64,000 nucleotides of DNA from Chitinophagaceae bacterium PMP191F (GCA_001302245.1 LGYU01000006.1:34519-98518), one strand, 5' to 3'; positions 8,137-17,914 are shown, counted from the stretch's first letter. The notes: generated by a model from the letters alone, not told the origin. Program-made: numbers and translations.

Positions 8137-10581
8137 TTACATTTTAGCTGCACGAATAATATCTGCAAATACACCGGAAGCTGTTACCTCTGCACCAGCC
8201 CCTGCACCCTTTATCACCAGCGGTTGTTCAGGGTAACGATTGGTATAGAACAATACCACGTTATCTTTTCCGTACAGATGATAAAAATCGTGTTTAGGAT
8301 CTATATGCTGTAACCCTACGGCCGCTTTGCCATTCTCATACTTTGCAACGAATTTCAGTTTTTTACCCTCTGCTGTTGCTTCCTGGTAGATCTTTTTAAA
8401 ATGTGGTTCCTGTCTGGCCATCTCTGCGTAGAAATCAGCTACACTTCCTTTCATACAGGAAGGCGGCATAAATGTAGCATTGGATATATCTTCCATTTCC
8501 AGTCTTGCGCCGGTTTCACGTGCCAGGATCATGATCTTACGCATTACATCAGTTCCGCCCAGGTCAAGACGCGGATCTGGTTCTGTATATCCTTCATCCT
8601 GCGCCTGTTTTACCACTTCAGCAAATGTTTTTTCGCCATTGTAATTATTGAATACAAAGTTGAGCGTACCGCTTAATACCGCTTCAATACGGTTTACCAC
8701 ATCACCACTGCGCAACAGATCGTTCAGGGTTCCTATAACTGGTAACCCTGCACCTACATTGGTTTCAAACAAAAAGAAAGCATTGTACTCTCTCGCCAGA
8801 TCTTTCAGTTTTTTGTAATAAGCATACGCAGAAGAGCAGGCAACTTTATTACAAGCCACTACTGAAATGCTTTTGGTCAGCAACCTGTCATATACGGTTG
8901 CCACAGCGTCGTTGGCAGTAACATCAGCAAAAACAGAATTACGCAGGTTCTTTGAACGGATCACTTCTACAAACGTATCAAGATGCATTGTTTCACCCTG
9001 CTCCAGCGCATCCTTCCATTTTGACAGATCAATACCCTGATCATCAAATGCCATTTTTTTACTGTTGGCAATGCCTACCACACGTAGCTGTAATTTAAGA
9101 TGTTCTTCCAGGTAAGATTGCTGCTGTTGCAACTGCGCCATTAATTTGCTGCCTACATTACCTGTACCGGCTACAAAAAGGTTCACCTGCTTATAAGTAG
9201 TTTCAAAAAATTCTTCATGCAGTACGTTGATCGCTTTTTTCACATCACGTGCTGCAATCACAGCAGATATATTTCTTTCAGACGAACCCTGAGCAATAGC
9301 ACGCACATTCACACCATTTCGTCCCAGTGCACCAAACATTTTACCACTTACCCCCGGATGGCTTTTCATATTATCACCTACCAGCGCCACAATAGCCAGT
9401 TCTTTTTCCACTACCAGCGGATCAACTTTTCCACTTTGTATTTCAAAAGCAAATGCCCTGTCAACTGCAACCCTGGCATCATCAGCGGAAGCTTCATCCA
9501 CACCCACACATATTGAGTGTTCTGAAGATCCCTGTGTGATCAGGATCACATTGATCTGTTCAGTTGCCAGTGCTTCAAACAATCTTCTTGAAAACCCGGG
9601 AATACCAACCATAACACTTCCTTCCAGGCTTAACAAAGCAATTTTATTGATACTGGTAATACCACGTATATGATTACCATTTTTATTCACCTCGTTTTCG
9701 ATCAATGTACCATAATCTCCAGGTGCAAATGTATTCTTGATCCATACCGGTATATTTTTAACCATCACCGGCTGAATAGTAGGCGGATAGATCACCTTAG
9801 CTCCAAAGTGCGATAACTCCATGGCTTCCTGGTAAGAGATATGCGGTAATACGCGTGCATGTTTCACCAGGCGCGGATCTGCCGTCATCATACCACTTAC
9901 ATCAGTCCATATTTCAAGCAGGCTGGCATCTACTGCAGAAGCAATGATAGCAGCCGTATAATCAGATCCACCTCGTCCAAGCGTGGTGGTATTTTTTTGT
10001 GGATCTGCTGCTACAAAACCAGGTACAATGAACAAAGATGCGCCTTCACGCAGAAAATGTTCACGGCATTTTGCATTGGTAGCAGCAAAATCAACTGCAG
10101 CATGACCAAAATTGCTGTCGGTCACGATCAGTTCGCGCATATCCGTCCACGTATTTTCAACCTCTATCGCTTTCAAACGCATGGAAACGATCTGTGAAGA
10201 CAACAATTCACCATAACTTACAATCCTGTCTTTGGTCCGTGCAGACAACTCTCCCAGCAGAAAAACCCCATTGCATATATCTTCAATTTCATTGCAACGC
10301 TGTTTTACCCAGCTCAGTACGCTGCTTTGTTTTGTAACAGGGATCAATGTTTTTACAGCTTCCAGGTGACGCAGTTCCACTGTTTTCAATACTTCTTTGT
10401 ATTGCTCATCTCCTGATGCAGCCAGCCTTCCGCTTAACAGCAGGCTATCTGTTACACCGCCAAGGGCTGATACTACTACAATTGTTTTATGCTGTTGTAA
10501 TGCTTTCTGTACAATGGCTACAACTTTGTTGATATTCTCTGCATTGGCTACTGAAGTACCGCCAAATTTTAAAACCTGCAT
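8137..10581 (-). CDS. thrA: Bifunctional aspartokinase / homoserine dehydrogenase
   Basis: The 814-residue protein has the aspartokinase start VLKFGGTSVANAENI, the catalytic FVAADPQKNTTTLGRGGSDYT segment near residues 190-210, two ACT-like regulatory repeats at about 310-460 (LEGSVMVGIPG, VALVGDNMKSHPGVSGKMFG) and a homoserine dehydrogenase domain from about 470 (FVAGTGNVGSKL; SGTLNFVFNNY; EPDPRLDLGGTDVMRK). It commits aspartate to threonine and methionine and should be feedback-inhibited through the ACT domains. It is first in the operon, and upstream lies a Thr/Ile-rich leader peptide (10706-10807). Confidence 0.96.
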   Translation of the reverse strand: MQVLKFGGTSVANAENINKVVAIVQKALQQHKTIVVVSALGGVTDSLLLSGRLAASGDEQYKEVLKTVELRHLEAVKTLIPVTKQSSVLSWVKQRCNEIEDICNGVFLLGELSARTKDRIVSYGELLSSQIVSMRLKAIEVENTWTDMRELIVTDSNFGHAAVDFAATNAKCREHFLREGASLFIVPGFVAADPQKNTTTLGRGGSDYTAAIIASAVDASLLEIWTDVSGMMTADPRLVKHARVLPHISYQEAMELSHFGAKVIYPPTIQPVMVKNIPVWIKNTFAPGDYGTLIENEVNKNGNHIRGITSINKIALLSLEGSVMVGIPGFSRRLFEALATEQINVILITQGSSEHSICVGVDEASADDARVAVDRAFAFEIQSGKVDPLVVEKELAIVALVGDNMKSHPGVSGKMFGALGRNGVNVRAIAQGSSERNISAVIAARDVKKAINVLHEEFFETTYKQVNLFVAGTGNVGSKLMAQLQQQQSYLEEHLKLQLRVVGIANSKKMAFDDQGIDLSKWKDALEQGETMHLDTFVEVIRSKNLRNSVFADVTANDAVATVYDRLLTKSISVVACNKVACSSAYAYYKKLKDLAREYNAFFLFETNVGAGLPVIGTLNDLLRSGDVVNRIEAVLSGTLNFVFNNYNGEKTFAEVVKQAQDEGYTEPDPRLDLGGTDVMRKIMILARETGARLEMEDISNATFMPPSCMKGSVADFYAEMARQEPHFKKIYQEATAEGKKLKFVAKYENGKAAVGLQHIDPKHDFYHLYGKDNVVLFYTNRYPEQPLVIKGAGAGAEVTASGVFADIIRAAKM

Positions 10582-10705
10582 GATATATGGTTTCTTGATA
10601 TGATTTAGAAAAACAGATGATGTCTTGAGACAAACTCACAATTCTCTTTTCTTTTGGAGAAGGCCCTTAAAAAGCCCCAGAAGGTGATATGAAACTGTGC
10701 AACCC

Positions 10706-10807
10706 TTAACGGGTTGTAATAATTGTTGTAGTTGTAATAATAGTGGAGGTGGTAGCAGTAGCTACTGACCCAAAAGAAGAAGTGATATGTTTAAAATGAT
10801 TTTCCAC
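10706..10807 (-). CDS. thrL: Threonine operon leader peptide (Thr/Ile-rich)
   Basis: On the minus strand, GTG at 10807 opens a 33-codon frame that ends with TAA at 10706-10708. Its C-terminal half reads TATTSTIITTTTIITTR, with ten Thr and four Ile codons in seventeen. This resembles the E. coli thrL leader, which senses charged tRNA-Thr and tRNA-Ile by ribosome stalling. It lies 125 bases upstream of thrA in the right orientation. No ATG is available in this frame, so a GTG start is assumed. CAACCC-GTTAA-GGGTTG overlaps the stop codon and can form a hairpin. A GGGGC-TTTTT stretch lies downstream at 10669-10678, but I could not find a strong stem for it, so the termination step is unclear. Confidence 0.7.
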   Translation of the reverse strand: MENHFKHITSSFGSVATATTSTIITTTTIITTR

Positions 10808-11440
10808 TATTTTAATAGAGAATGTGAAGTTAGTGATACAGATTGATAACAAGTGTTAGTTTTCTGATTTTTTTTAAAACTCTTCAATACTGTTAACCGG
10901 TGCAACTATCCATAAAGGATGTTGCTCAATCATAATAGCCGAAATAATGAAGCTTACAATCAGAGCATCCTGACACCAGTACCCGAACAACCCACCTTCA
11001 TTTCACGTGAACAATGTTCTGAAGATGAAGGTATATACTGTTGAAAGGGCATTACTCCTGAATTATATAAAGGAAAATGACAGTGGCAGTCCGGGTAAGA
11101 GGCCCGCCGGCCATGAGGCCAGGGAGATATGTACTAAATCAAAGTTTTAGCAGGCAACAATGTATACCCTTGCTTATGCTACCCAAATCCAGATAGGATG
11201 GTTATTAATATTGATAAGATAGTAATTGAATAGAACAGTTACATCAATGCCAGCAGAAAAGATTAATCACCACTTTGTTCTGCTTACATTCCGGAACGCA
11301 GTCTAACTGTTCATTTTTACAGCATTTAGCCTCAAAAATTCAACATCATCTAATATTAATTAGTTTTTTCAACGTATTTTCATTGCCCGTTTTTGCTGCT
11401 TGCTATATGGATCATTCATCAACGATTTAAAATTATTTAC
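10808..11440. other. Divergent intergenic region between thr leader and ppc
   Basis: More than 600 bases without a supportable gene. It must hold the promoters for the thr operon (minus) and ppc (plus). I found no convincing TAnnTTTG box on either strand. A short GC-rich palindromic patch, GGCCCGCCGGCCATGAGGCC, lies near 11101-11120. Otherwise the sequence is AT-rich and featureless to my eye. Confidence 0.5.
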
Positions 11441-14020
11441 ATGGATCACCAGTCACAAAGGGGGTTGCAGCAATTCAAGAATATAGTGGGCATTAAGTTC
11501 CAGCTATACAACAGCCTGTTTACCTCACTCCCCTTTCACCGGATCGAAAAGACCGGTATCCTCCTTTCCCTTTTATTAAATAATTGTGAAGAAGGTTATA
11601 AACGAAAACTCAGTCCCTCACAGGTTATTGAAGAATTTTTTGAAAAACATACTTCTTATACCAAAGACCAGGATCGCCTGGATCTGTTGTTCCGTTTTGT
11701 ACAATATGTAGAAAGACAGGTAGTATTGTTTGATGCACTGGAAGATGCCGGCTACCGCGAGGTACACGATATGAACGGCGTAGGCACACTGAAACACCTT
11801 GAATCGGAAGTAGTTCAGAATGGCACCTACAACCAGCTTGCTGAAAAACTGAAAGATTTTTCTATCAGACTGGTACTAACAGCACACCCTACCCAATTTT
11901 ATCCCGGTTCAGTATTGGGTATCATCAATGACCTGTCCAGGGCATTGACCGATAATAATGCCGGACAGATAAATATGTACCTGCAACAGTTGGGTAAAAC
12001 ACCGTTCTTCAAAAAACAGAAACCCACACCGTATGATGAAGCGGTAAGTCTTGTATGGTATCTCGAAAACGTTTTTTACCAGGCAGCAGGACGCATCATC
12101 ACCTTCCTGAAAAGCCAGTTCCCGCACGCTGTTCCCGACAACAATCCTATTGTTACTATGGGGTTCTGGCCGGGTGGCGACCGCGACGGCAACCCGCATG
12201 TAACAGTTGATACCACGCTGAAAGTAGCCGACTCATTGCGCGGTTCTATTATCAAGTGCTATTATCTTGACGTAAGAAGACTAAAACGCCGTCTTACTTT
12301 TAAAGGCGTAGATACGATCCTGAATGAACTGGAAAAACAACTGTACGATAACATATTTGTACCCGGGCAACGTACCGCCCTGCAGAAACAAACCATTCTC
12401 GACTCATTACACCGCATCCGCGAAATACTGATCTACCAGCACAATGGCTTATTCCAGCACCTGGTTGACAACCTTATTAATAAGGTACACGTATTTGGAT
12501 TGCACTTTGCAGCACTGGACGTACGCCAGGAAAGCACTGTACACAATACCGTGCTGGAAGCCATCGCCGGTAAAGAACAGGTGTTGCCGGCAGACTACGC
12601 CTCGCTGAATGAACAGGGAAAGATTAACATACTCACACATATTACAGGCACTGCATCACCAGACCTGTATGAAGACAGCCTTATCAAAGACACACTGCAA
12701 ACCATTGCAGGCATCCGCTCTATCCAGGAGTTCAACGGACAGGAAGGTTGCAGCCGTTATATCATCAGCCAGTGCAACAGCGCACTGAATGTACTGGAAG
12801 TATATGGCCTGTTCCTGCTGTGCGGCTGGCAGCAATCATCGATGTCCATTGACATTGTTCCCCTGTTTGAAACCATTGAAGATCTGAAACAGGCAGCGGG
12901 CATTATGAAAATGCTTTATGAAAACGAGACCTACAGGGCACACCTGCAGCAACGCCAGCAACGGCAAACCATCATGCTGGGCTTTTCAGATGGTACCAAA
13001 GACGGCGGCTACCTGATGGCCAACTGGAGTATTTATAAAGCCAAAGAAGAACTGACCAGTATTTCCAAACAATACGGCATTGATGTCATCTTCTTCGACG
13101 GACGTGGCGGCCCCCCTGCACGCGGAGGTGGTAAAACCCATAAATTCTATGCATCTATGGGTAAAAACATCTCGAATAAAGAGATCCAGTTAACGATACA
13201 GGGACAAACTGTAAGTTCCAATTTCGGTACCATAGACTCTGCACAATACAATATTGAGCAATTGCTAAATGCCGGTATCTCCAATGATCTGTCTACATCC
13301 AAAGACAGAACACTGGACCAGGAACAGGAAGCCCTGCTAGGTCAACTGGCAGAAGAAAGCTTAAAAGCCTACATAGCACTAAAAAATCACCCGGACTTCC
13401 TGACTTACCTGGCACATGTAAGCCCGTTAAAATTCTATAGTGCTACCAATATCGGTAGCCGCCCGGCCAAACGTGGCAGCTCGTCCAAAATAGCATTGAA
13501 AGATCTCCGTGCCATTCCGTTTGTAGGCGCATGGAGCCAGCTGAAACAGAACGTAACCGGTTATTACGGCGTTGGTATTGCCCTGCAGCTTTTTGATCAA
13601 CAAGGTAAACTGCCTGCCATCAAAAAGCTATACCAGGAATCGTTGTTCTTCAAAACACTGATCAACAACTGCGAAATGGCAATGAAGAAATGTTTCTTCC
13701 CGCTTACTGAATTCCTGGCGCAGGACCCACGTTACGGAGAGATATGGAACATGATCTATAAGGAATATGAACTGACCAGGAAATATATCCTGCAAATCTC
13801 CGGCAACAGCGAACTGATGGCCGACTACCCGGTGGAACTGCTTTCTATCCAGATGCGTGAACGTATTGTATTACCACTTACAACCATTCAGCAATACGCC
13901 ATGGCACGTATACGCGATCTGGAAGAACAATCTGCCCAGGCACAACACAAAGAGATTTTTGAGAAACTGGTAATGCGTTGTTCTTTTGGCATCATCAATG
14001 CCGGACGAAATTCTGCATAA
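11441..14020 (+). CDS. ppc: Phosphoenolpyruvate carboxylase
   Basis: Carboxylates PEP to oxaloacetate, the precursor of the aspartate-family amino acids made by the neighbouring genes. The 859-residue protein has the catalytic His segment LTAHPTQFYPG near residue 147, GFWPGGDRDGNPH near 242, GFSDGTKDGGYLMANW near 510 and FFDGRGGPPARGGGKTH near 546. It ends in NAGRNSA rather than the QNTG/RNTG end of the proteobacterial enzyme. An in-frame ATG at 11393 would add 16 residues that do not look like the family; ATG 11441 (MDHQSQRG) is preferred. It is a single gene with its own terminator. Confidence 0.95.
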   Translation: MDHQSQRGLQQFKNIVGIKFQLYNSLFTSLPFHRIEKTGILLSLLLNNCEEGYKRKLSPSQVIEEFFEKHTSYTKDQDRLDLLFRFVQYVERQVVLFDALEDAGYREVHDMNGVGTLKHLESEVVQNGTYNQLAEKLKDFSIRLVLTAHPTQFYPGSVLGIINDLSRALTDNNAGQINMYLQQLGKTPFFKKQKPTPYDEAVSLVWYLENVFYQAAGRIITFLKSQFPHAVPDNNPIVTMGFWPGGDRDGNPHVTVDTTLKVADSLRGSIIKCYYLDVRRLKRRLTFKGVDTILNELEKQLYDNIFVPGQRTALQKQTILDSLHRIREILIYQHNGLFQHLVDNLINKVHVFGLHFAALDVRQESTVHNTVLEAIAGKEQVLPADYASLNEQGKINILTHITGTASPDLYEDSLIKDTLQTIAGIRSIQEFNGQEGCSRYIISQCNSALNVLEVYGLFLLCGWQQSSMSIDIVPLFETIEDLKQAAGIMKMLYENETYRAHLQQRQQRQTIMLGFSDGTKDGGYLMANWSIYKAKEELTSISKQYGIDVIFFDGRGGPPARGGGKTHKFYASMGKNISNKEIQLTIQGQTVSSNFGTIDSAQYNIEQLLNAGISNDLSTSKDRTLDQEQEALLGQLAEESLKAYIALKNHPDFLTYLAHVSPLKFYSATNIGSRPAKRGSSSKIALKDLRAIPFVGAWSQLKQNVTGYYGVGIALQLFDQQGKLPAIKKLYQESLFFKTLINNCEMAMKKCFFPLTEFLAQDPRYGEIWNMIYKEYELTRKYILQISGNSELMADYPVELLSIQMRERIVLPLTTIQQYAMARIRDLEEQSAQAQHKEIFEKLVMRCSFGIINAGRNSA

Positions 14021-14038
14021 GAAGACCATCTTTATAAA

Positions 14039-14076
14039 TAACAAATCCTGCCCCTGCGGCGGGATTTGTTGTTTTT
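14039..14076 (+). terminator. Terminator of ppc
   Basis: AACAAATCC pairs with GGATTTGTT, with GCC/GGC pairs inside, followed by GTTTTT. It starts 19 bases after the ppc stop. Confidence 0.85.
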
Positions 14077-14085
14077 GAAAAAGAG

Positions 14086-14134
14086 GAATTCTGAAATCCG
14101 AAGATGGAAAGCCTGGAAGGTTGAAAAATTAACA
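14086..14134. repeat. 7-bp-periodic sequence after ppc
   Basis: Seven consecutive units, mostly of the form GAAnnnn (GAATTCT, GAAATCC, GAAGATG, GAAAGCC and so on), run in strict 7-base register just after the ppc terminator. It is one of about ten such places in the window. Confidence 0.55.
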
Positions 14135-14242
14135 GGAATGTAGGTCACCGCTAAAAGCTAACCCCTTTTTCTTGGTGCCTCCTATGTTTGTGGTTCAAAA
14201 AGATTTTGTAGAGAACATGAACAACCCAAAACGGCAACAGAC

Positions 14243-14271
14243 AAAAAAAGCCCTCCATAAAAATGGAAGGC
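14243..14271 (-). terminator. Minus-strand terminator, copy 1 of a duplicated module
   Basis: On the minus strand GCCTTCCAT pairs with ATGGAGGGC, followed by seven T. The module with its upstream flank is repeated at 14391-14422. Confidence 0.6.
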
Positions 14272-14390
14272 GCTAACCATTGTTTAATTATGCCCTAAAA
14301 ATGTAACATTCAACTAAGAAATACGATGATGGCAAGGATTTGATGTCTGTGATTGGGTTTCTGCAAGTCTCTATTTTACACCTCCTCTAT

Positions 14391-14422
14391 AAAAAGAAAA
14401 GCCCTCCATAGAAATGGAAGGC
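14391..14422 (-). terminator. Minus-strand terminator, copy 2 of a duplicated module
   Basis: It has the same CCTTCCAT/ATGGAGGG hairpin as 14243-14271, followed on the minus strand by TTTTCTTTTT. About 40 bases upstream of the hairpin are also alike in both copies. Two such modules in tandem, 150 bases apart, suggest a duplicated small transcript or tandem backup terminators. Confidence 0.55.
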
Positions 14423-14439
14423 CTCAACGATTGCTTGCC

Positions 14440-14847
14440 ATATGAAAAAAACTTACATATCTTGTTTTGAGCGACTGTCATAAAATCAACAGAGGCTTTT
14501 TAGGTATTTTTAATATACATCCAACGTAAATAATCTTACTTTTAAAACCCGCTTACTACTATTAATCTACGTTTTGGATGTTAAACAAATTAAATAAAAT
14601 TACATATCTATATTTTCTCATTATTTAATTCGTTTTTCAAATATCTACAGTAAAGATAAAGATTTAAAACTTAAAATTGATCATATTTAGACACATATAA
14701 TTTATTTTAATATAATTATATTAAGGGATCAAAAGAAAATTCCGGATACCCATGTGTAAATTCTTATTGATTTACAGCATTTTGTATCCGGAACGAAAAA
14801 CTAAGAAAAATAATACTGTTATATTACATTTAAATAAATATAATAAT
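14440..14847. other. AT-rich spacer downstream of the porin gene
   Basis: About 400 very AT-rich bases with no gene. At 14740-14793 lies a nested hairpin: outer arms TTCCGGATAC / GTATCCGGAA, inner arms TGTAAAT / ATTTACA. On the minus strand it is followed by TTTTCTTTT, so it is probably the terminator of the porin gene. Nothing else is recognised. Confidence 0.6.
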
Positions 14848-15891
14848 TTAAAAATGGTATATAGCAGCCAGCAGCAAAGTAGAAGTCGATTTGGTACCTG
14901 CACCTGAATTTTTGGTAAATAAAGGATCCTTAGCACTATCTAAACGAAACTCTGGGATTATGATAAGTCCACCCACTTTGAAATTTGCAGAGAGTGTTGT
15001 TTCAAAAATATTGGTACCGAAGTGTCCGCCGGAGGCAGCCTTTTTATCGTCAAAATATTCCCCACGCAACGTAAGCCCAAAAGCAGCAGTAGGATCATAA
15101 TTGAGATACAACGCCGACCCCCACCATGATTCACTTTTTCCGCTGGCAGGCTTTACACCCTGAACGGTTCCGTTATATCCCACACTAAAGTGATCGCTGA
15201 TGGTGCCGGTTACAGCCAGGTCAACCTGGTTCACTTTTGTACCATCCTGGAATTTTCCACCCTGGTAGTTCAGAAAAGCCTTCAGTTTACCATCAGTAGT
15301 ACCGCCACTCACCTGGCCAATCAGGAATTTCTTTGAAAAGTCGGCATGTTTGAGATCACTAGGATTGGTTACACCCAGCATAAAACCAAAGTTACCCAAC
15401 GTTACATCCGCCTTTATACCGGTATGAAAAAAGGGACCGTACGAGAACATATAGCTCATACTGTAATTCCTGTTGAGATACGGATCCAGCACCTCGTACC
15501 CTACATGTGTTCCCCAACTACCTGCAGTGAATTTAACTTTATCTGATGGCGCATAGGTAACATACGCCTGTTTAATGGCCAGCATTGTATTGGCATCATT
15601 ATAAGAAAACTCTTCGGCCCTTTTACCAAAACCCAGGTCGGCCACTACCCCTACCTTTCCAAAACTATGTTCCAGTTTTACAGAAGCCATACCCAATTCA
15701 AATGAATTCTGAGAGTTGGTAAAGCTGGTAAAATTGTTGAGTGCGCCTGTATCTTTGGCATTGTGAAGATTATAGCGATAATACACATCCACATAACCTG
15801 AAATAAGCAATTTACCTTTCGTAGAATCCTGTGCTGTTGAAATTGAATAACATGCCACCAGCATGGCAGATGAAAAGAATTTCCTTAACAT
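14848..15891 (-). CDS. Outer-membrane beta-barrel porin, OmpL-like (BBP2 family)
   Basis: The 347-residue protein has a signal peptide ending in SISTAQ, then ISGYVDVYYRYNL and a barrel of alternating strands (SVKLEHSFGKVGVVADLGFG; GFMLGVTNPSD; LFTKNSG) finishing in LLLAAIYHF with a terminal Phe. This matches the putative beta-barrel porin-2 group of Bacteroidota. It lies next to the ammonium transporter gene on the same strand, with a 389-base gap. A link to nitrogen uptake across the outer membrane is an inference from position only. Confidence 0.8.
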   Translation of the reverse strand: MLRKFFSSAMLVACYSISTAQDSTKGKLLISGYVDVYYRYNLHNAKDTGALNNFTSFTNSQNSFELGMASVKLEHSFGKVGVVADLGFGKRAEEFSYNDANTMLAIKQAYVTYAPSDKVKFTAGSWGTHVGYEVLDPYLNRNYSMSYMFSYGPFFHTGIKADVTLGNFGFMLGVTNPSDLKHADFSKKFLIGQVSGGTTDGKLKAFLNYQGGKFQDGTKVNQVDLAVTGTISDHFSVGYNGTVQGVKPASGKSESWWGSALYLNYDPTAAFGLTLRGEYFDDKKAASGGHFGTNIFETTLSANFKVGGLIIIPEFRLDSAKDPLFTKNSGAGTKSTSTLLLAAIYHF

Positions 15892-15930
15892 TGCAATAGA
15901 TTTTAAGTGTTAAAATGAAAGGGTACGGTT

Positions 15931-15959
15931 TATTAAACCTGGTCAGAGGTTTGGTAATA
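15931..15959. other. Hairpin with conserved CCT-GGTCAG-AGG tip, copy 1
   Basis: TATTA pairs with TAATA and AAACCT with AGGTTT around the loop GGTCAG. It lies 40 bases upstream of the porin start. The same tip occurs at 16197-16236 on a different outer stem. Confidence 0.45.
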
Positions 15960-16196
15960 ACTGTACCTTTTCTGCTTTTTTACAGCATGTATTTTTATTA
16001 TCGCTGCATTAAAAAATAAACAGTTTTTTTTGGGGGGGGAGAGATACTACCTGCACGTAAAAACAACACTTAACAACTCCGGCTTTCCACGGGCAACCAG
16101 CACATTCAATCATGCCGCAGCAATCTCGTATCGGGTATCATATACCGTTATACAACACCCCACACGTATCTATTTCGCATTTTTACAGCGCAGTTT

Positions 16197-16236
16197 CCGG
16201 GATATACCGGACCTGGTCAGAGGCCCGGTATTCCGG
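16197..16236. other. Hairpin with conserved CCT-GGTCAG-AGG tip, copy 2
   Basis: CCGGGATATACCGG pairs imperfectly with CCGGTATTCCGG, again closing on ACCTGGTCAGAGG. It lies 45 bases beyond the amt stop on the minus strand. The outer stem differs from copy 1 but stays paired, which suggests selection on structure. The rest of 15892-16280 holds only a run of eight G near 16032 and no gene. Confidence 0.45.
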
Positions 16237-16280
16237 CAAAATCTTTCACTATCGGATCGAAAAAAAGGGAGGGATCTTAA

Positions 16281-17684
16281 TTAAAACTGCTCTGCAACTT
16301 TTTCTTCTATCGTATTATTGCTGCCATGTACCAGCAATGTTCCCTGCAGATACTTCTCATCGTGCTGTGAAGCATCCAGACCCATCTCTTCTTCTTCAGA
16401 GCTAACACGCAGCGGCAGAATGAAATTGATGAACTTGAAGATCAGGAAAGACACAACAAAGCTGTATCCCACAACAATACCCAGTGCTTTCAGTTGTGTA
16501 AAGAAAAAAGATACATTACCATAGAACAAACCATCTTTACCACCACTGTTTACCGCAGTAGTTGCAAACACACCGGTCAGCAACATACCTACCATACCAC
16601 CAATACCGTGACAGGGGAATACATCCAGGGTATCATCCAGCGTGGATTTTTGTTTGTAATAAACGGCAATATTTGAAATGATGGCAGACACCACTCCAAT
16701 AAAGATGCTTTGAGGAATAGCTACAAAACCGGCAGCAGGCGTAATAGCCACCAGGCCAACTACAGCTCCGATACAGAAACCCAATACAGATGGCTTCTTT
16801 CCCTTCAACACATCAAAGAACATCCAGGACAAACCTGCTGCTGCTGCTGCCGTATTGGTAGTTGCAAAAGCAGAAACCGCCAGCGCGTTGGCACCCAGTG
16901 CAGAACCTGCATTGAAACCAAACCAGCCAAACCACAGCAAACCGGTTCCAATCAATACATAAGGAATATTGGCAGGCGGAATTTCTTTATGCTCCATGTG
17001 CACCTTACGACGTTTTAATACCAGGGCGCCAGCCAGGGCTGCACAACCTGCAGAGATGTGCACAACAGTACCACCTGCAAAGTCCAATACACCCATGCTT
17101 GCCAGGAAGCCTTTAGGATGCCACGTCCAGTGTGCAATAGGCGCATATACCAGCAGACTGAACAGTGCTATAAATAAAATATAGGCAGTAAAACGGATAC
17201 GCTCTGCCACAGCTCCTACTACCAGACCCGGAGTGATGATAGCGAACATAAGCTGGAACAGCGCAAACAATGTTAAAGGAATAGTAAGCGGAGCAGAGGC
17301 ACCTTGCAGAATAGGCTCTCCGGAATTAACCCCTTTAAAGAAAAGATGTGTAGCGGGATTACCGATAAAACCGCCAATTGAATCACCAAAACAAAGACTA
17401 TAACCAACCACAACCCATAAAATACTCACCACACCTGCTGCTACCACACTTTTGATCATTGTTGAAATAACGTTCTTGCGGTGTACCATACCTCCATAAA
17501 AAAAAGCAAGCCCCGGCGTCATTAAAAACACCAGTGCTGTAGCAACAATTACCCAGGCAATATCGGCCGTACTGTATTTGCTGGCATCAGCATAGTCGGC
17601 TATTGGCTTTACAAAAATGGCAGCGATAGCCACTACCGAAAGCACAAGGAAAGGAGCGAGTTGTTTAAAGGTGATTTTGTTCAT
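16281..17684 (-). CDS. amt: Ammonium transporter
   Basis: A 467-residue integral membrane protein of the Amt/Rh family with about eleven transmembrane helices and a hydrophobic leader. Family marks are DIAWVIVATALVFLMTPGLAFFYGG near 40-64, GTVVHISAGCAALAGA near 205 (first pore His), and FPCHGIGGMVGMLLTG near 355 (second pore His). The C-terminal cytoplasmic tail GLDASQHDEKYL is the usual one. No PII (glnK) gene is adjacent. The gene lies between a porin and glutamate synthase, so ammonium uptake and assimilation are grouped. Confidence 0.95.
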   Translation of the reverse strand: MNKITFKQLAPFLVLSVVAIAAIFVKPIADYADASKYSTADIAWVIVATALVFLMTPGLAFFYGGMVHRKNVISTMIKSVVAAGVVSILWVVVGYSLCFGDSIGGFIGNPATHLFFKGVNSGEPILQGASAPLTIPLTLFALFQLMFAIITPGLVVGAVAERIRFTAYILFIALFSLLVYAPIAHWTWHPKGFLASMGVLDFAGGTVVHISAGCAALAGALVLKRRKVHMEHKEIPPANIPYVLIGTGLLWFGWFGFNAGSALGANALAVSAFATTNTAAAAAGLSWMFFDVLKGKKPSVLGFCIGAVVGLVAITPAAGFVAIPQSIFIGVVSAIISNIAVYYKQKSTLDDTLDVFPCHGIGGMVGMLLTGVFATTAVNSGGKDGLFYGNVSFFFTQLKALGIVVGYSFVVSFLIFKFINFILPLRVSSEEEEMGLDASQHDEKYLQGTLLVHGSNNTIEEKVAEQF

Positions 17685-17914
17685 TGCAGTTGTTTTTAGA
17701 TACTCAAATTACATTATTATATAATACAATTTATTTTCAATAAATATACAATTTTAAAGCTTTTCTGATCATAAAAATTAATATATTTTTAATTTTAATA
17801 TGATTAGATCAAAAAATCCCTCACCTTTATCTTATTAAAAAAAAGACAAGTATATCTTAGTAAAAAATAAATATGTATTTTTTACACTAAAGGGTAATGG
17901 AAAAAGCAGGCAAA

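Noticed and set aside
16032..16039. Run of eight G as a phase-variation tract
   Set aside because: It is not inside a gene or between promoter elements that I can recognise; it could equally be a neutral homopolymer.
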